Source of the DNA: Kitasatospora sp. NBC_01246
GTDB lineage: Bacteria > Actinomycetota > Actinomycetes > Streptomycetales > Streptomycetaceae
Assembly: GCF_036226505.1 (NCBI RefSeq)
Contig: NZ_CP108484.1
Location: forward strand, 4,402,001 to 4,466,000
Length of the DNA stretch: 64,000 nucleotides
Direction of reading: 5' to 3'
The notes under the pieces were generated by a model. It was given only the letters and a program-made list of their open reading frames with translations. It was not told the DNA's origin and made no database searches. Position numbers and translations under genes: made by a program. This document shows, piece after piece, positions 36,578-44,664 of this stretch (position 1 is the first letter of the stretch; each line of letters begins with the position of its first letter).

Positions 36578-36654
36578 GGGCCTATAGCTCAGACGGTTAG
36601 AGCGCTTCCCTGATAAGGAAGAGGCCACAGGTTCAAGTCCTGTTAGGCCCACCA
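36578..36654 (+). tRNA. tRNA-Ile (GAU)
   Basis: 77 bases with encoded CCA. Acceptor GGGCCTA/TAGGCCC, D-arm AGCTCAGACGGTTAGAGCG, anticodon loop CTGATAA, T-arm CAGGTTCAAGTCCTG. The only tRNA here with a genomic CCA. Confidence 0.97.
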
Positions 36655-36658
36655 CCGC

Positions 36659-36692
36659 GAAGGGCCCGGAGCGATCTCGCTCCGGGCCCTTC
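36659..36692 (+). terminator. tRNA-Ile terminator
   Basis: Fifteen-base arms (GAAGGGCCCGGAGCG and complement) around ATCT, followed shortly by TTTT. Confidence 0.9.
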
Positions 36693-36775
36693 GGCGTTTT
36701 CGTGCCCGGACCGGGGAACCACGGGCCCGCCCCGGGGGTTGTCCGGGGGAGGGCGGGTGGAGGGATGGTGGCGGT

Positions 36776-37090
36776 ATGGCGCTGTTCTGGGCGATGAGCA
36801 TTCCCGGACTGGTCTGCGCGCTGGTCGTGCTGGCCTTCGTCGATCAACTGGCGCTGCGGGCGCGCCGGGCCCGCTGGATCCCCTGGCGGGGGACGGGCCG
36901 TGAGGGGCAGATCTCGTCGACCGGCTTCGAGCAGCTGCACGCCCAGTTCGCGGCGGGCAAGCAGCACGAGCTGGACGAGCGGCGCAGCACGCTGATGCTG
37001 CGCGACGAGGAGGGGGAGGGGGCTCCGCCGCGGACCAGGGTGGACCTCGCCTCCGGTACCGCCGTGGTGGTCACGCCGCCCCGCCGGTGA
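36776..37090 (+). CDS. DUF6191-like small membrane-anchored protein
   Basis: 104 residues. One N-terminal membrane helix (MALFWAMSIPGLVCALVVLAFVDQLAL), a basic stretch, then a polar tail with FEQLHAQFAAGKQHELDERRSTLMLRDEEGEG and VDLASGTAVVV, the pattern I associate with DUF6191 proteins of streptomycetes. Function unknown. It stands alone between two tRNA genes; GGAGGGATGG lies 9-18 bases upstream of the ATG. Confidence 0.75.
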   Translation: MALFWAMSIPGLVCALVVLAFVDQLALRARRARWIPWRGTGREGQISSTGFEQLHAQFAAGKQHELDERRSTLMLRDEEGEGAPPRTRVDLASGTAVVVTPPRR

Positions 37091-37366
37091 CCGGTCCGGG
37101 TCGGTCCGGAGGGCGTCCTGGGGCCGCTCACCGGCAGGCCGACCGTACGACAGGAGGTGTGGCGTCAATCCTCCGGCCGGACGGGTCGGTTGGCGGCAGC
37201 GGTGGCTGGTCACGATTGGGACACCGGTGTGTATCATCGGCCGCAAGGGCAGTCTGGCACCCGGCAGCCCGTTCGTGCTCGTAAGAACCCATGGACTCGT
37301 CGGCCCGGCCAATCCGGTCGGCGCACGGCTGTTGAGTCCGATACGCAAGAAGGACGAGGTCCCGCG

Positions 37367-37495
37367 GTGAAGAAGCTTCTCCTGGTCGCCCTGGTCGCCC
37401 TCGGCGGCTTCTTTGTCTACCGTCAGGTCCAGGCGGACCGCGCCGAGCAGGACCTGTGGACCGAGGCCACCGACCCGGTCCCGGCCGGTCGCTGA
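37367..37495 (+). CDS. DLW-39 family small membrane protein
   Basis: 42 residues from GTG 37367 after ACGAGG. KKLLLVALVALGGFFVYRQVQ is a single helix, followed by RAEQDLWTEATDPV; the DLW triad gives the family name. Widespread in Actinobacteria between gyrA and the tRNA-Ala gene. Function unknown. The longer open frame upstream is not supported. The 276 bases before it hold no other gene. Confidence 0.85.
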   Translation: MKKLLLVALVALGGFFVYRQVQADRAEQDLWTEATDPVPAGR

Positions 37496-37686
37496 GGCCC
37501 CGGACGATCTGACGATCGACGATCTTCGGAGACGCCGCAGCGCGTCTCCCCGGTCGGTCGGTCCGGTCGGACGACCGGGCCGACCGGCTCTTCCGGCACC
37601 GGCCGGGCACCAGTGCGGGGACGGGGCGTGGGATTCGCGCCGGGACCCGGTACGCTAGTGCCCGGCGGTACACGCGGTGCCGTCGA

Positions 37687-37759
37687 GGGGCTTTAGCTCA
37701 GTTGGTAGAGCGCTGCCTTTGCAAGGCAGATGTCAGGAGTTCGAGTCTCCTAAGCTCCA
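37687..37759 (+). tRNA. tRNA-Ala (UGC)
   Basis: 73 bases, no encoded CCA. Acceptor GGGGCTT/AAGCTCC (one G-U), D-arm AGCTCAGTTGGTAGAGCG, anticodon loop TTTGCAA, T-arm AGGAGTTCGAGTCTCCT. A possible -10 (TACGCT) lies at 37651-37656. Confidence 0.97.
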
Positions 37760-37770
37760 CAGACGAACAG

Positions 37771-37812
37771 CCGATCGGCCGCTGACCTGAATCCGGGTCA
37801 GCGGCCGATCGG
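37771..37812. terminator. tRNA-Ala / DUF5324 bidirectional terminator
   Basis: Seventeen-base perfect arms (CCGATCGGCCGCTGACC and complement) with an 8-base loop, between the tRNA and the convergent DUF5324 gene. Confidence 0.9.
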
Positions 37813-37835
37813 CGTTCTGCGGGGGTGCGGGCCGG

Positions 37836-38723
37836 TCAGTGCGGCTTGCGCGGGTCGTGCGGCTTGGGCCGGTCCTCGTCGTGGTCGGGCCCGTCGGGGG
37901 TGGACGAGCCGGGTTCGACGGCGCCGGACTCGGTCGGGACGTCCGGCGCGGCCGCCGTCTCGGCCGTGGAGCCGTTCACCGGGCTGGTGGTGGCCGCGTC
38001 GACGGTGCCGTCCGCGGTGCCGGCGCTCGTGGCGTGCGAGCCGCCGGGGCGCGGGGCGGCCGCGGCCTCGGCCGGGCCGGGCGCCGGGGTGGGGGTTCCG
38101 GTCGTGGGCTCGACGAGCCACTCCGGGTCGCCCTGGTGCCGCCACCACTGCCAGACCAGGATGCCGCTGCCGATGGCGACGGCGCCCGCCACGGCGAGGC
38201 CGGTGGCCCAGCCGTTGCGGTGCTCCTTCCTGGCGTTGCGGGCGGCGAGGTCGCTGATCTCGGCCGAGGTGACGTGGCCCTGCAGCGCGGTCAGCGCGGC
38301 GGCGCCGCGGGTCTGCGCCTCCAGCGCGACGGGCGTGACGGTGGCGCGGGCCTCCTCGACCGCGTGGGCGACCTTGGGGACCACGGTGGAGCGGGCCTGG
38401 TCGGCGGCGCGGATCGCGGAGAGCCGGGCCGCCAGGGCGGTCTCCTGGGCCCGGTGGAGGGCCTTGAGGGTGTTCTTCTGGGCTTCCGGGGGAAGGCTGG
38501 CGAAGGCATGCTCGAACTGCGGGGCGATGTGCTTGGCGTACTGGACACGGGCGCTGTGCGCTGCCTGGGAGGCCTTCGGCCCGACGGCGTCCACAGCGGG
38601 CCCCAGCCGCTGCTTCGCGCCGTCCGCGAGGTGCACCGCGGTTTCCTTGGCGGTGGCGGCGTAGGGCGCGAGAGTTTCCCGGGTCTTGCCGGCCGTCTCA
38701 CGTGCTGAGTCCAAACGGGTCAC
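37836..38723 (-). CDS. DUF5324 family membrane protein
   Basis: 295 residues from GTG 38723, seven bases after AGGAGGAG. The first 190 residues are Ala-rich amphipathic helix (TRLDSARETAGKTRETLAPYAATAKETAV ...), resembling LEA/apolipoprotein-like repeats; one membrane helix (GWATGLAVAGAVAIGSGILVWQWW) and an acidic Pro/Thr-rich tail follow. Function unknown. Confidence 0.85.
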   Translation of the reverse strand: MTRLDSARETAGKTRETLAPYAATAKETAVHLADGAKQRLGPAVDAVGPKASQAAHSARVQYAKHIAPQFEHAFASLPPEAQKNTLKALHRAQETALAARLSAIRAADQARSTVVPKVAHAVEEARATVTPVALEAQTRGAAALTALQGHVTSAEISDLAARNARKEHRNGWATGLAVAGAVAIGSGILVWQWWRHQGDPEWLVEPTTGTPTPAPGPAEAAAAPRPGGSHATSAGTADGTVDAATTSPVNGSTAETAAAPDVPTESGAVEPGSSTPDGPDHDEDRPKPHDPRKPH

Positions 38724-38983
38724 GAGTCTCTCCTCCTGGTGGCGTCCTATATGCACTTATCCACCTAAATGCTGATCATGCATGTTGATTTGTCTGAGAG
38801 CACTCCGGAGTGGGCCGTACGCGGGGTGCGGCGGGTCGCCCGGTCCGGCGTCCGGGGCCCGGATCCGGCCGGTGGAGATCGCTCGGCGCCGACCCGCCGC
38901 AGTACGCTGACGATCCCGGTGCCACCCGTACGGCGGGTGCCGGCGGGACCGCGCCGCCGACGTACGAGAAGGGGTTACCGCTG

Positions 38984-39889
38984 ATGCTCCCGGACGAGTC
39001 CAGGCCGCCGACGGACGAGGACCCGCGGCCGGGCGGCGGGTCCGGGGCGTCCCGCTGCTACCGGCACCCGGAGCAGGAGACCGGTATCGGCTGCTCCCGG
39101 TGCGGCCGGCCGATCTGCCCGAAATGCATGGTGAACGCCTCGGTGGGCTTCCACTGTCCGGATTGCGTCAGCGGGGACAACCGGCAGGTGCGGCAGGCGA
39201 CCACGCGGTTCGGCGGCAAGCCGGCCGCCGACGGCGCGCTGGTCACCAAGGTCCTGCTCGGACTCAACCTGGCGGTCTTCCTGCTGGCCGCCTACGTGCT
39301 GGAGCCGTGGCTGGCCGAGGACCTCTCGCTGTTCAGCGTCGGCCCGCAGATCACCGGCTTCCCGTACGGCGTGGCGGCCGGGCCGGACCAGTGGTACCGG
39401 CTGCTGACCGCGACCTTCCTGCACGTCGCGCCGTGGCACATCGCCACCAACATGGTGATGCTCTGGGTGATCGGTCCCTCGCTGGAGGCGGCGCTCGGCC
39501 GGATCCGCTTCCTGGCCGTCTACCTGCTGTCCGGCCTGGCCGGCAGTGCGTTCGCCTTCCTGCTGGCCGGCGGCTTCATGAACTCGCTGGGGGCGTCCGG
39601 CGCCATCTTCGGCCTGCTCGGCGCGACCGTGGTGATGTACAAGCAGACCAGGACGCCGCTGGGACCGGTGATCGCGCTGCTGGTCTTCAACCTGATCGTC
39701 ACCTTCTCGGTGTCCGGCATCGACTGGCGGGCGCACATCGGCGGGCTGGTCGCCGGCACGCTGACCGCGATCGGGCTGATGTACGCCCCGCGGGAGCGCC
39801 GGACGGTCGTCCAGGCACTGACGGTGGCGGGGGTGGCCGGGCTGGTGCTGCTGATGGTCCTCGTCGGGACGGCCCGCTACGGCGGGTGA
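38984..39889 (+). CDS. rhomboid intramembrane serine protease with N-terminal zinc finger
   Basis: 301 residues from ATG 38984. A B-box-like zinc finger (CYRHPEQETGIGCSRCGRPICPKC ... FHCPDC) precedes seven hydrophobic segments. Rhomboid features: HVAPWHIATNMVMLWVIG, the catalytic serine S205 in LGASGAIFG and the catalytic histidine H251 in WRAHIGGL. Cleaves membrane-spanning substrates; the substrate is unknown. In related genomes a cyclophilin gene lies immediately upstream; here the 260-base gap has none. Confidence 0.93.
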   Translation: MLPDESRPPTDEDPRPGGGSGASRCYRHPEQETGIGCSRCGRPICPKCMVNASVGFHCPDCVSGDNRQVRQATTRFGGKPAADGALVTKVLLGLNLAVFLLAAYVLEPWLAEDLSLFSVGPQITGFPYGVAAGPDQWYRLLTATFLHVAPWHIATNMVMLWVIGPSLEAALGRIRFLAVYLLSGLAGSAFAFLLAGGFMNSLGASGAIFGLLGATVVMYKQTRTPLGPVIALLVFNLIVTFSVSGIDWRAHIGGLVAGTLTAIGLMYAPRERRTVVQALTVAGVAGLVLLMVLVGTARYGG

Positions 39890-39902
39890 CCGTTCCGGAC
39901 GT

Positions 39903-40094
39903 TTGTCCACAGCGCGTGGGGGGTTGTGCACAGCCGGTGCGCCAGCCGGGCTGTGGACTGTTGTTCTACGCGTGTCCCGCTGTGCGTATTCGGCATTCGG
40001 GGGACCGCGCGCACCGGTGCGGACCGCGCGCCGGACGCGAGTTATCCACAGGCCGGGGAGACTTTTCCCCAGTGTGGATAACCATGTGGATAAG
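39903..40094. promoter_or_regulatory. second cluster of DnaA boxes, rhomboid-crgA gap
   Basis: Six boxes in 192 bases of a 312-base non-coding gap: 39903-39911 TTGTCCACA (+), 39924-39932 TTGTGCACA (+), 39952-39960 (-, CAGTCCACA), 40042-40050 TTATCCACA (+), 40073-40081 and 40086-40094 TGTGGATAA (-). Three are the perfect TTATCCACA 9-mer, which occurs nowhere in the oriC region itself. A GATAAGCGGGATAAC repeat follows. Candidate DnaA titration or transcription-control site. Confidence 0.8.
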
Positions 40095-40140
40095 CGTGAT
40101 AAGCGGGATAACCGCCGTCCGGTGTCAGGACACACCGAGG

Positions 40141-40171
40141 CGCCGCCCCGCACGACGCTGCCGGGGCGGCG
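40141..40171 (-). terminator. crgA terminator
   Basis: CGCCGCCCCG and CGGGGCGGCG arms around an 11-base loop, about 30 bases past the crgA stop. Confidence 0.65.
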
Positions 40172-40201
40172 GAGCGGACGCTCAGGGCCTGGGCCCCGGC
40201 G

Positions 40202-40450
40202 TCACTTCCACTGGGTGGAGACGCCGAATCCCGCCGCGATGAAGCCGAAGCCCACCAGGATGTTCCAGTTGGCCCAGCTCTCGACCGGCCAGGTGCCACT
40301 GGTCACGTAATAGGTGACGATCCAGACCAGACCGACCAGGAACAGTGCCAGCATCAGAGGGGCTACCCAGCTTCGGCCCGAGCTGATCTTCACCGTTGCC
40401 ACCGTCGGCGGGGTGTAATCGGACTTCTTGCGGAGTCGAGACTTCGGCAC
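40202..40450 (-). CDS. crgA: cell division protein CrgA
   Basis: 82 residues: a basic N-terminus (PKSRLRKKSDYTPP) and two helices (WVAPLMLALFLVGLVWIVTYYV and WNILVGFGFIAAGFGVS). Small membrane protein that in Streptomyces coordinates FtsZ ring placement in sporulating hyphae and in mycobacteria recruits divisome proteins. Neighbouring rhomboid and DUF881 genes match the conserved actinobacterial order. Confidence 0.95.
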   Translation of the reverse strand: MPKSRLRKKSDYTPPTVATVKISSGRSWVAPLMLALFLVGLVWIVTYYVTSGTWPVESWANWNILVGFGFIAAGFGVSTQWK

Positions 40451-40613
40451 GAGGAGCTCTCCTGTCGATGCGCTGTGAGACCGCGCAGGGGTTCAGCGGG
40501 TGGGGCGGCTGGTGGGTGGCGGCTGTGGAGAACGTTAGGGGAACCGGTCCCGCACATGCCACCGGCGTCCGTTAGCGTAGTGGCTCGGCGGGTCTGAAGG
40601 AGATAAGGGTACG

Positions 40614-41384
40614 GTGCCTAATTTGTCGATTCCTCCTCGGCCTGCCCGCTCTCGCGCCGCCGGCATCCGAATTGTCGGCCGTGCCCTGACCTGCGCCGTC
40701 TTCGCGCTCGCCGGCCTGCTCTTCTACATCAGCGCGCAGACCGCCCGCGGGACCGATCTGCGGACCGACAACTCGCTGCTGAGCCTCGGCGACGTGATAC
40801 GCCAGCGCAGCTCGCAGAACCAGCAGTCCCAGGAGCAGCTCGCCGACCTCCAGGCGCGTTCCCAGGCGCTCACCGGCCAGCAGGGGCGCAGCCCCGCGGA
40901 CGCCGCCCGGCTGACCGCCCTCCAGCAGGCCGCCGCCCTGGAACCGCTGCAGGGGCCCGGACTGACCGTCACCCTCAACGACGCGCCGCCGAACGCCACC
41001 GCGCGCATCCCCGGGGTGCCCGAGCCCGGCGTCAACGACCTCGTCATCCACCAGCAGGACATCCAGGCGGTGGTCAACGCGCTCTGGCGGGGCGGCGCCG
41101 AGGGCGTCCAGGTGATGGACCAGCGGCTGATCGCCACCAGCGCGGTCCGCTGCGTGGGCAACACCCTGCTGCTCCAGGGCCGGGTCTACTCGCCGCCGTA
41201 CGTGGTCAAGGCGGTGGGGCGCACGGACGCGCTGCGGTCCGCGGTGGACGCCGACCCGACGATCCGCAACTACCTGCAGTACGTGCAGGCGTACGGGCTG
41301 GGCTGGAAGGTGCAGGAGAGCGGCGAGCTCAGCGTGCCCGGCTACTCCGGGACGGTCGACCTGGGTTCGGCCGGGGGACAGTGA
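40614..41384 (+). CDS. DUF881 family membrane protein
   Basis: 256 residues from GTG 40614. N-terminal helix (ALTCAVFALAGLLFYISAQTA), a short coiled coil (SQNQQSQEQLADLQARSQALTGQ), then the DUF881 domain (GPGLTVTLNDAPPN, VNDLVIHQQDIQAVVNALWRGGAEGVQVMDQRL). Homologues (Rv0012, B. subtilis YlxW/X) lie near division genes; the biochemical role is unknown. Confidence 0.9.
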   Translation: MPNLSIPPRPARSRAAGIRIVGRALTCAVFALAGLLFYISAQTARGTDLRTDNSLLSLGDVIRQRSSQNQQSQEQLADLQARSQALTGQQGRSPADAARLTALQQAAALEPLQGPGLTVTLNDAPPNATARIPGVPEPGVNDLVIHQQDIQAVVNALWRGGAEGVQVMDQRLIATSAVRCVGNTLLLQGRVYSPPYVVKAVGRTDALRSAVDADPTIRNYLQYVQAYGLGWKVQESGELSVPGYSGTVDLGSAGGQ

Positions 41385-41413
41385 CGGCCGGCCGGTGACC
41401 ACCGGTCCGGGCG

Positions 41414-41551
41414 CCGCTCCGGCCCGCCGCCGCGACCCGCCGGGCGGGCCGCCGGAGCACAACGGGCGGGCGCTGCCGGGGACCGCTCCGGCCCGCCGCC
41501 GCGACCCGCCGGGCGGGCCGCCGGAGCACAACGGGCGGGCGCTGCCGGGGA
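41414..41551. repeat. two perfect 69-bp direct tandem repeats
   Basis: Units 41414-41482 and 41483-41551 appear identical. Each holds an imperfect hairpin (GCTCCGGCCCGCC ... GGCGGGCCGCCGGAGC), so the repeat duplicates a terminator-like structure after the DUF881 gene. It is non-coding, although 69 is a multiple of three. Confidence 0.9.
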
Positions 41552-41618
41552 AGGGCGCCTCACGCGCCCGGATCACGGGTCTACTCTTGACCCCAGTCTG
41601 TTGCGTCGAGGGAGCACC

Positions 41619-41795
41619 ATGTACGGCTGGATCTGGCGACACCTTCCGGGGCACCCCCTGGTCCGGGCCCTCATCTCGCTGCTCCTCGTCCTGGGGGTGG
41701 TCTACCTCCTGTTCACCTACGTCTTCCCGTGGGCGGAACCGCTGCTCCCCTTCGGCGACGTCACAGTGGACGGCGACGGCGGCGCCGCCGGCTGA
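41619..41795 (+). CDS. conserved small membrane protein (58 aa)
   Basis: ATG 41619 follows GAGGGAGC. MYGWIWRHLPG leads into one helix (ALISLLLVLGVVYLLFTYVFPWAEPLLPF) and a short acidic end. Similar one-helix proteins occupy this place in Streptomyces. Function unknown. Confidence 0.8.
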   Translation: MYGWIWRHLPGHPLVRALISLLLVLGVVYLLFTYVFPWAEPLLPFGDVTVDGDGGAAG

Positions 41796-41851
41796 GCCCG
41801 GCGGCCCTGCTCCTCCTCCCAGTCCCCGCAGCCCACGGAGATAGCGCGCGA

Positions 41852-42514
41852 ATGACCCCCCAGCTGACCTCGCCCCGCATCCTGGTCGTCGACAACTACG
41901 ACAGCTTCGTCTTCAACCTGGTCCAGTACCTCTACCAGCTCGGCGCCACCTGCGAGGTGGTGCGCAACGACGAGGTGACGGTCGAGCACGCGGTGCGCCG
42001 CGCGGGCGCGGAGGGCTTCGACGGGGTGTTGCTCTCCCCCGGCCCCGGTGCGCCCGAGGAGGCCGGGGTCTGCATCGAGATGGTCCACCACTGCGCGCGG
42101 ACCGGGCTGCCGGTCTTCGGCGTCTGCCTGGGCCTGCAGTCGATCGCGGTCGCGTACGGCGCGGTGGTCGGCCGGGCGCCCGAGCTGCTGCACGGCAAGA
42201 CCTCGCTGGTGGAGCACGAGGACGGCGGCGTCTTCGAGGGCCTGCCCTCGCCGCTCACCGCGACCCGGTACCACTCGCTGGCGGTCGAGCCGGCCACCGT
42301 GCCGGACGAGCTGGTGGTGACCGCCCGGACCGAGAGCGGCGTGATCATGGGGCTGCGCCACCGCGAGCTGCTGGTCGAGGGCGTCCAGTTCCACCCGGAG
42401 TCGGTCCTCACCGAGGGCGGGCACCGGATGCTCGCCAACTGGCTGGCCGAGTGCGGCGATCCGCAGGCCGTCGGCCGTTCGGCCGGGCTCGCCCCGGTGA
42501 TCGGCCGGGGCTGA
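41852..42514 (+). CDS. aminodeoxychorismate/anthranilate synthase glutamine amidotransferase
   Basis: 220 residues. Class I glutamine amidotransferase: ILVVDNYDSFVFNLVQYL, the oxyanion segment LSPGPGAPEEAG, catalytic cysteine in VFGVCLGLQS, and His/Glu in VQFHPESV. Supplies ammonia from glutamine to a chorismate-using partner, for folate (PabA) or tryptophan (TrpG); no partner gene is in the window so the pathway is open. The same gene lies beside pknB in M. tuberculosis (Rv0013). Confidence 0.93.
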   Translation: MTPQLTSPRILVVDNYDSFVFNLVQYLYQLGATCEVVRNDEVTVEHAVRRAGAEGFDGVLLSPGPGAPEEAGVCIEMVHHCARTGLPVFGVCLGLQSIAVAYGAVVGRAPELLHGKTSLVEHEDGGVFEGLPSPLTATRYHSLAVEPATVPDELVVTARTESGVIMGLRHRELLVEGVQFHPESVLTEGGHRMLANWLAECGDPQAVGRSAGLAPVIGRG

Positions 42515-42519
42515 GCGGC

Positions 42520-43686
42520 ATGACCGCGGTGCGTCCGGAGGGGCGATACCAGGCGGGCGCGGATCCGCACGGGGCCGGGGCGCCCGGCCCGGGCGGCCGG
42601 CACCGGCAGCCTGCCCCGCAGTACGGCGGCCGGGGCCAGCAACCGCCGGAGAGCCAGTACCAGCAGTACGACCCCTACGGTGCGCAGCCGCTCGGACCGG
42701 GCGACCCGGAGCACGGTGGTGCCGAGGACGGCTGGAGCGTCTACGAGCAGGCCGGACAGGCCGCTCCGGGCGACCCGGCCCACCCGGGGCAGCCCGAGTA
42801 CCCCTGGCTGGCCGACCAGACCCTCCAGCTGCGGCTCCCGGCCCTCGCCGACGACGGCACGCCCCCGCCGCTCGGCGGCCGGGCCGAACGCCGTCGTGCC
42901 GCGCAGGGCCGGATCTCGGTGCGCTCGGGCGGCGGGCGCCGCCGGGCGGCCGACGGCGCGGCCACGGGCCGGGCGCGGCCCAAGGAGTCGCCGGCCGTCG
43001 TGGTCGCCCGCCTCGTCGGCGAGCTGTGCATCACGCTCGGCCTGGTGATGCTGCTCTTCGTCTCCTACCAGCTCTGGTGGACCAACGTGCAGGCCGACGC
43101 GGCCGCCGACGGTGCCCGCAACCAGCTGGAGCAGCAGTTCGACGCGGCCCAGCCGGCACCCGGCGCGGCCGGGCAGCCCGCGCCGGACCCGGCGAAGCCG
43201 GAGACCTTCGAGCCCGGCAAGGGCTTCGCGATCATCCACCTGCCGAAGCTGGGTCTCAAGTTCCCGATCGCCGAGGGCACGTCCAAGTCGGCGGTGCTCG
43301 ACAAGGGCCTGGTCGGGCACTACGCCGGGACGGGCATGCCGGCCGACAAGGCGGGCAACTTCGCGCTGGCCGCGCACCGCAACACCCACGGCGAGCCGTT
43401 CCGGCACATCAACCAGCTCGGCAAGGGCGACAAGATCGTGGTGGAGACCGCCACCGCGTACTACACGTACGAGATCACCGGCGGCATCCCGGAGACCCCG
43501 CCGTCCAACGTGAGCGTGATCAAGCCGGTGCCCAACGGCTCCGGGTACACCCAGGCGGGCCGCTACATCACCCTGACCACCTGCACACCGGAGTTCAGTT
43601 CCAAGGCTCGCCTGATCCTCTTTGGCAAGATGATCGAGGAGCGGCCGCGGAGCCAGGGCAAGCCGCCCGGCCTCACGGTCGGCTAG
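42520..43686 (+). CDS. srtE1: class E sortase (SrtE1-like)
   Basis: 388 residues from ATG 42520, five bases after the previous stop. A 160-residue Pro/Gly/Gln-rich cytoplasmic tail, one helix (VGELCITLGLVMLLFVSYQLWW) and the sortase barrel. Catalytic H286 (LAAHRNTHG) and C355 (LTTCTPEF), with arginine in SSKARLILFG. Class E enzymes attach LAXTG-tagged proteins, notably chaplins in Streptomyces, to peptidoglycan. Assigned E1 by order against S. coelicolor, where srtE1 and srtE2 are adjacent. Confidence 0.9.
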   Translation: MTAVRPEGRYQAGADPHGAGAPGPGGRHRQPAPQYGGRGQQPPESQYQQYDPYGAQPLGPGDPEHGGAEDGWSVYEQAGQAAPGDPAHPGQPEYPWLADQTLQLRLPALADDGTPPPLGGRAERRRAAQGRISVRSGGGRRRAADGAATGRARPKESPAVVVARLVGELCITLGLVMLLFVSYQLWWTNVQADAAADGARNQLEQQFDAAQPAPGAAGQPAPDPAKPETFEPGKGFAIIHLPKLGLKFPIAEGTSKSAVLDKGLVGHYAGTGMPADKAGNFALAAHRNTHGEPFRHINQLGKGDKIVVETATAYYTYEITGGIPETPPSNVSVIKPVPNGSGYTQAGRYITLTTCTPEFSSKARLILFGKMIEERPRSQGKPPGLTVG

Positions 43687-43763
43687 GGCCTGCCGGACAA
43701 ACCCCGGCGGGCCGCGGCGGACGGCCGCCGCACCGGATGGACAGCACGCGAAGGGGAGTACGA

Positions 43764-44555
43764 GTGACCCAGGACGAGACGGCGCAGGCAGGCCCGCCGC
43801 CCGCGCCCGCCCGTCGGCGACGGGGCCGGGCGCTGGCCGCGCTCGGCGTCCTCGGCGAACTGCTGATCACCCTGGGGCTGGTGCTCGGTCTCTTCGTCTC
43901 CTACTCGCTCTGGTGGACCAACGTGGAGGCCGACGCCGCCGCGGCGCAGGCGGGTGACCGGCTGCGCGGCGCCTGGGCGGCGGGGCCGACCAACGCTCCC
44001 CCGGCCGCCCCCGGCGCCCCGAGCCCCACCGCCGCGCCCGGCACCGGCACCGGCCCGGCCCCCGTGGCGGGCGACGGGATCGGCTTCCTGCACGTGCCCG
44101 CGATGGGCCGGGGCTACCAGGTGCTGATCCGGATGGGCACCGACGCCGACACCCTGGCCGAGGGCGTCGCCGGGGTGTACGAGCAGCCCTACCGGGCCGC
44201 GATGCCCTGGGACGCCACCGGGAACTTCGCGCTGGCCGCCCACCGGGACGGCCACGGGGCGAAGTTCCACGACCTCGACGCCGTCCACCGGGGCGCCGCG
44301 ATCGTCGTCGAGACCAGGGACAAGTGGTACGTCTACCGGGTCGACAGCACCCTGGCGGAGACCTCCAAGTACGACACCGGCATCGTCGCCCCCGTCCCCA
44401 AGGGCTCGGGCTACCAGGCGCCCGGACGGTACATCACCCTGACGACCTGTACGCCGGTCTACACCTCGCGCTACCGGATGGCCGTCTGGGGCAGCCTGGT
44501 GCGGGTGGACGACATGGACGCCGCGCGCACCCCGCCGACCGAGCTGAGGTCCTGA
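43764..44555 (+). CDS. srtE2: class E sortase (SrtE2-like)
   Basis: 263 residues from GTG 43764 after AAGGGGAG. Short cytoplasmic tail, one helix (LGELLITLGLVLGLFVSYSLWW) and sortase domain with H160 (LAAHRDGHG) and C229 (LTTCTPVY). Paralogue of the preceding gene with the same TWV-like post-helix segment (LWWTNVEADA). No LAXTG-bearing substrate is encoded in the window. Confidence 0.9.
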   Translation: MTQDETAQAGPPPAPARRRRGRALAALGVLGELLITLGLVLGLFVSYSLWWTNVEADAAAAQAGDRLRGAWAAGPTNAPPAAPGAPSPTAAPGTGTGPAPVAGDGIGFLHVPAMGRGYQVLIRMGTDADTLAEGVAGVYEQPYRAAMPWDATGNFALAAHRDGHGAKFHDLDAVHRGAAIVVETRDKWYVYRVDSTLAETSKYDTGIVAPVPKGSGYQAPGRYITLTTCTPVYTSRYRMAVWGSLVRVDDMDAARTPPTELRS

Positions 44556-44591
44556 CCCGGGCACGGCCAAGCTACCGGGCCGGACCGGAAA

Positions 44592-44632
44592 GCCCGAGGG
44601 CCCGTCGCAGCACCTGCGACGGGCCCTCGGGC
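44592..44632. terminator. bidirectional terminator, srtE2 / pknB
   Basis: Nineteen-base perfect arms (GCCCGAGGGCCCGTCGCAG and complement) around CAC, between convergent operons. Confidence 0.93.
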
Positions 44633-44664
44633 GTTCCCGGCGTCAGAGCCAGGGGAACCAGGGG

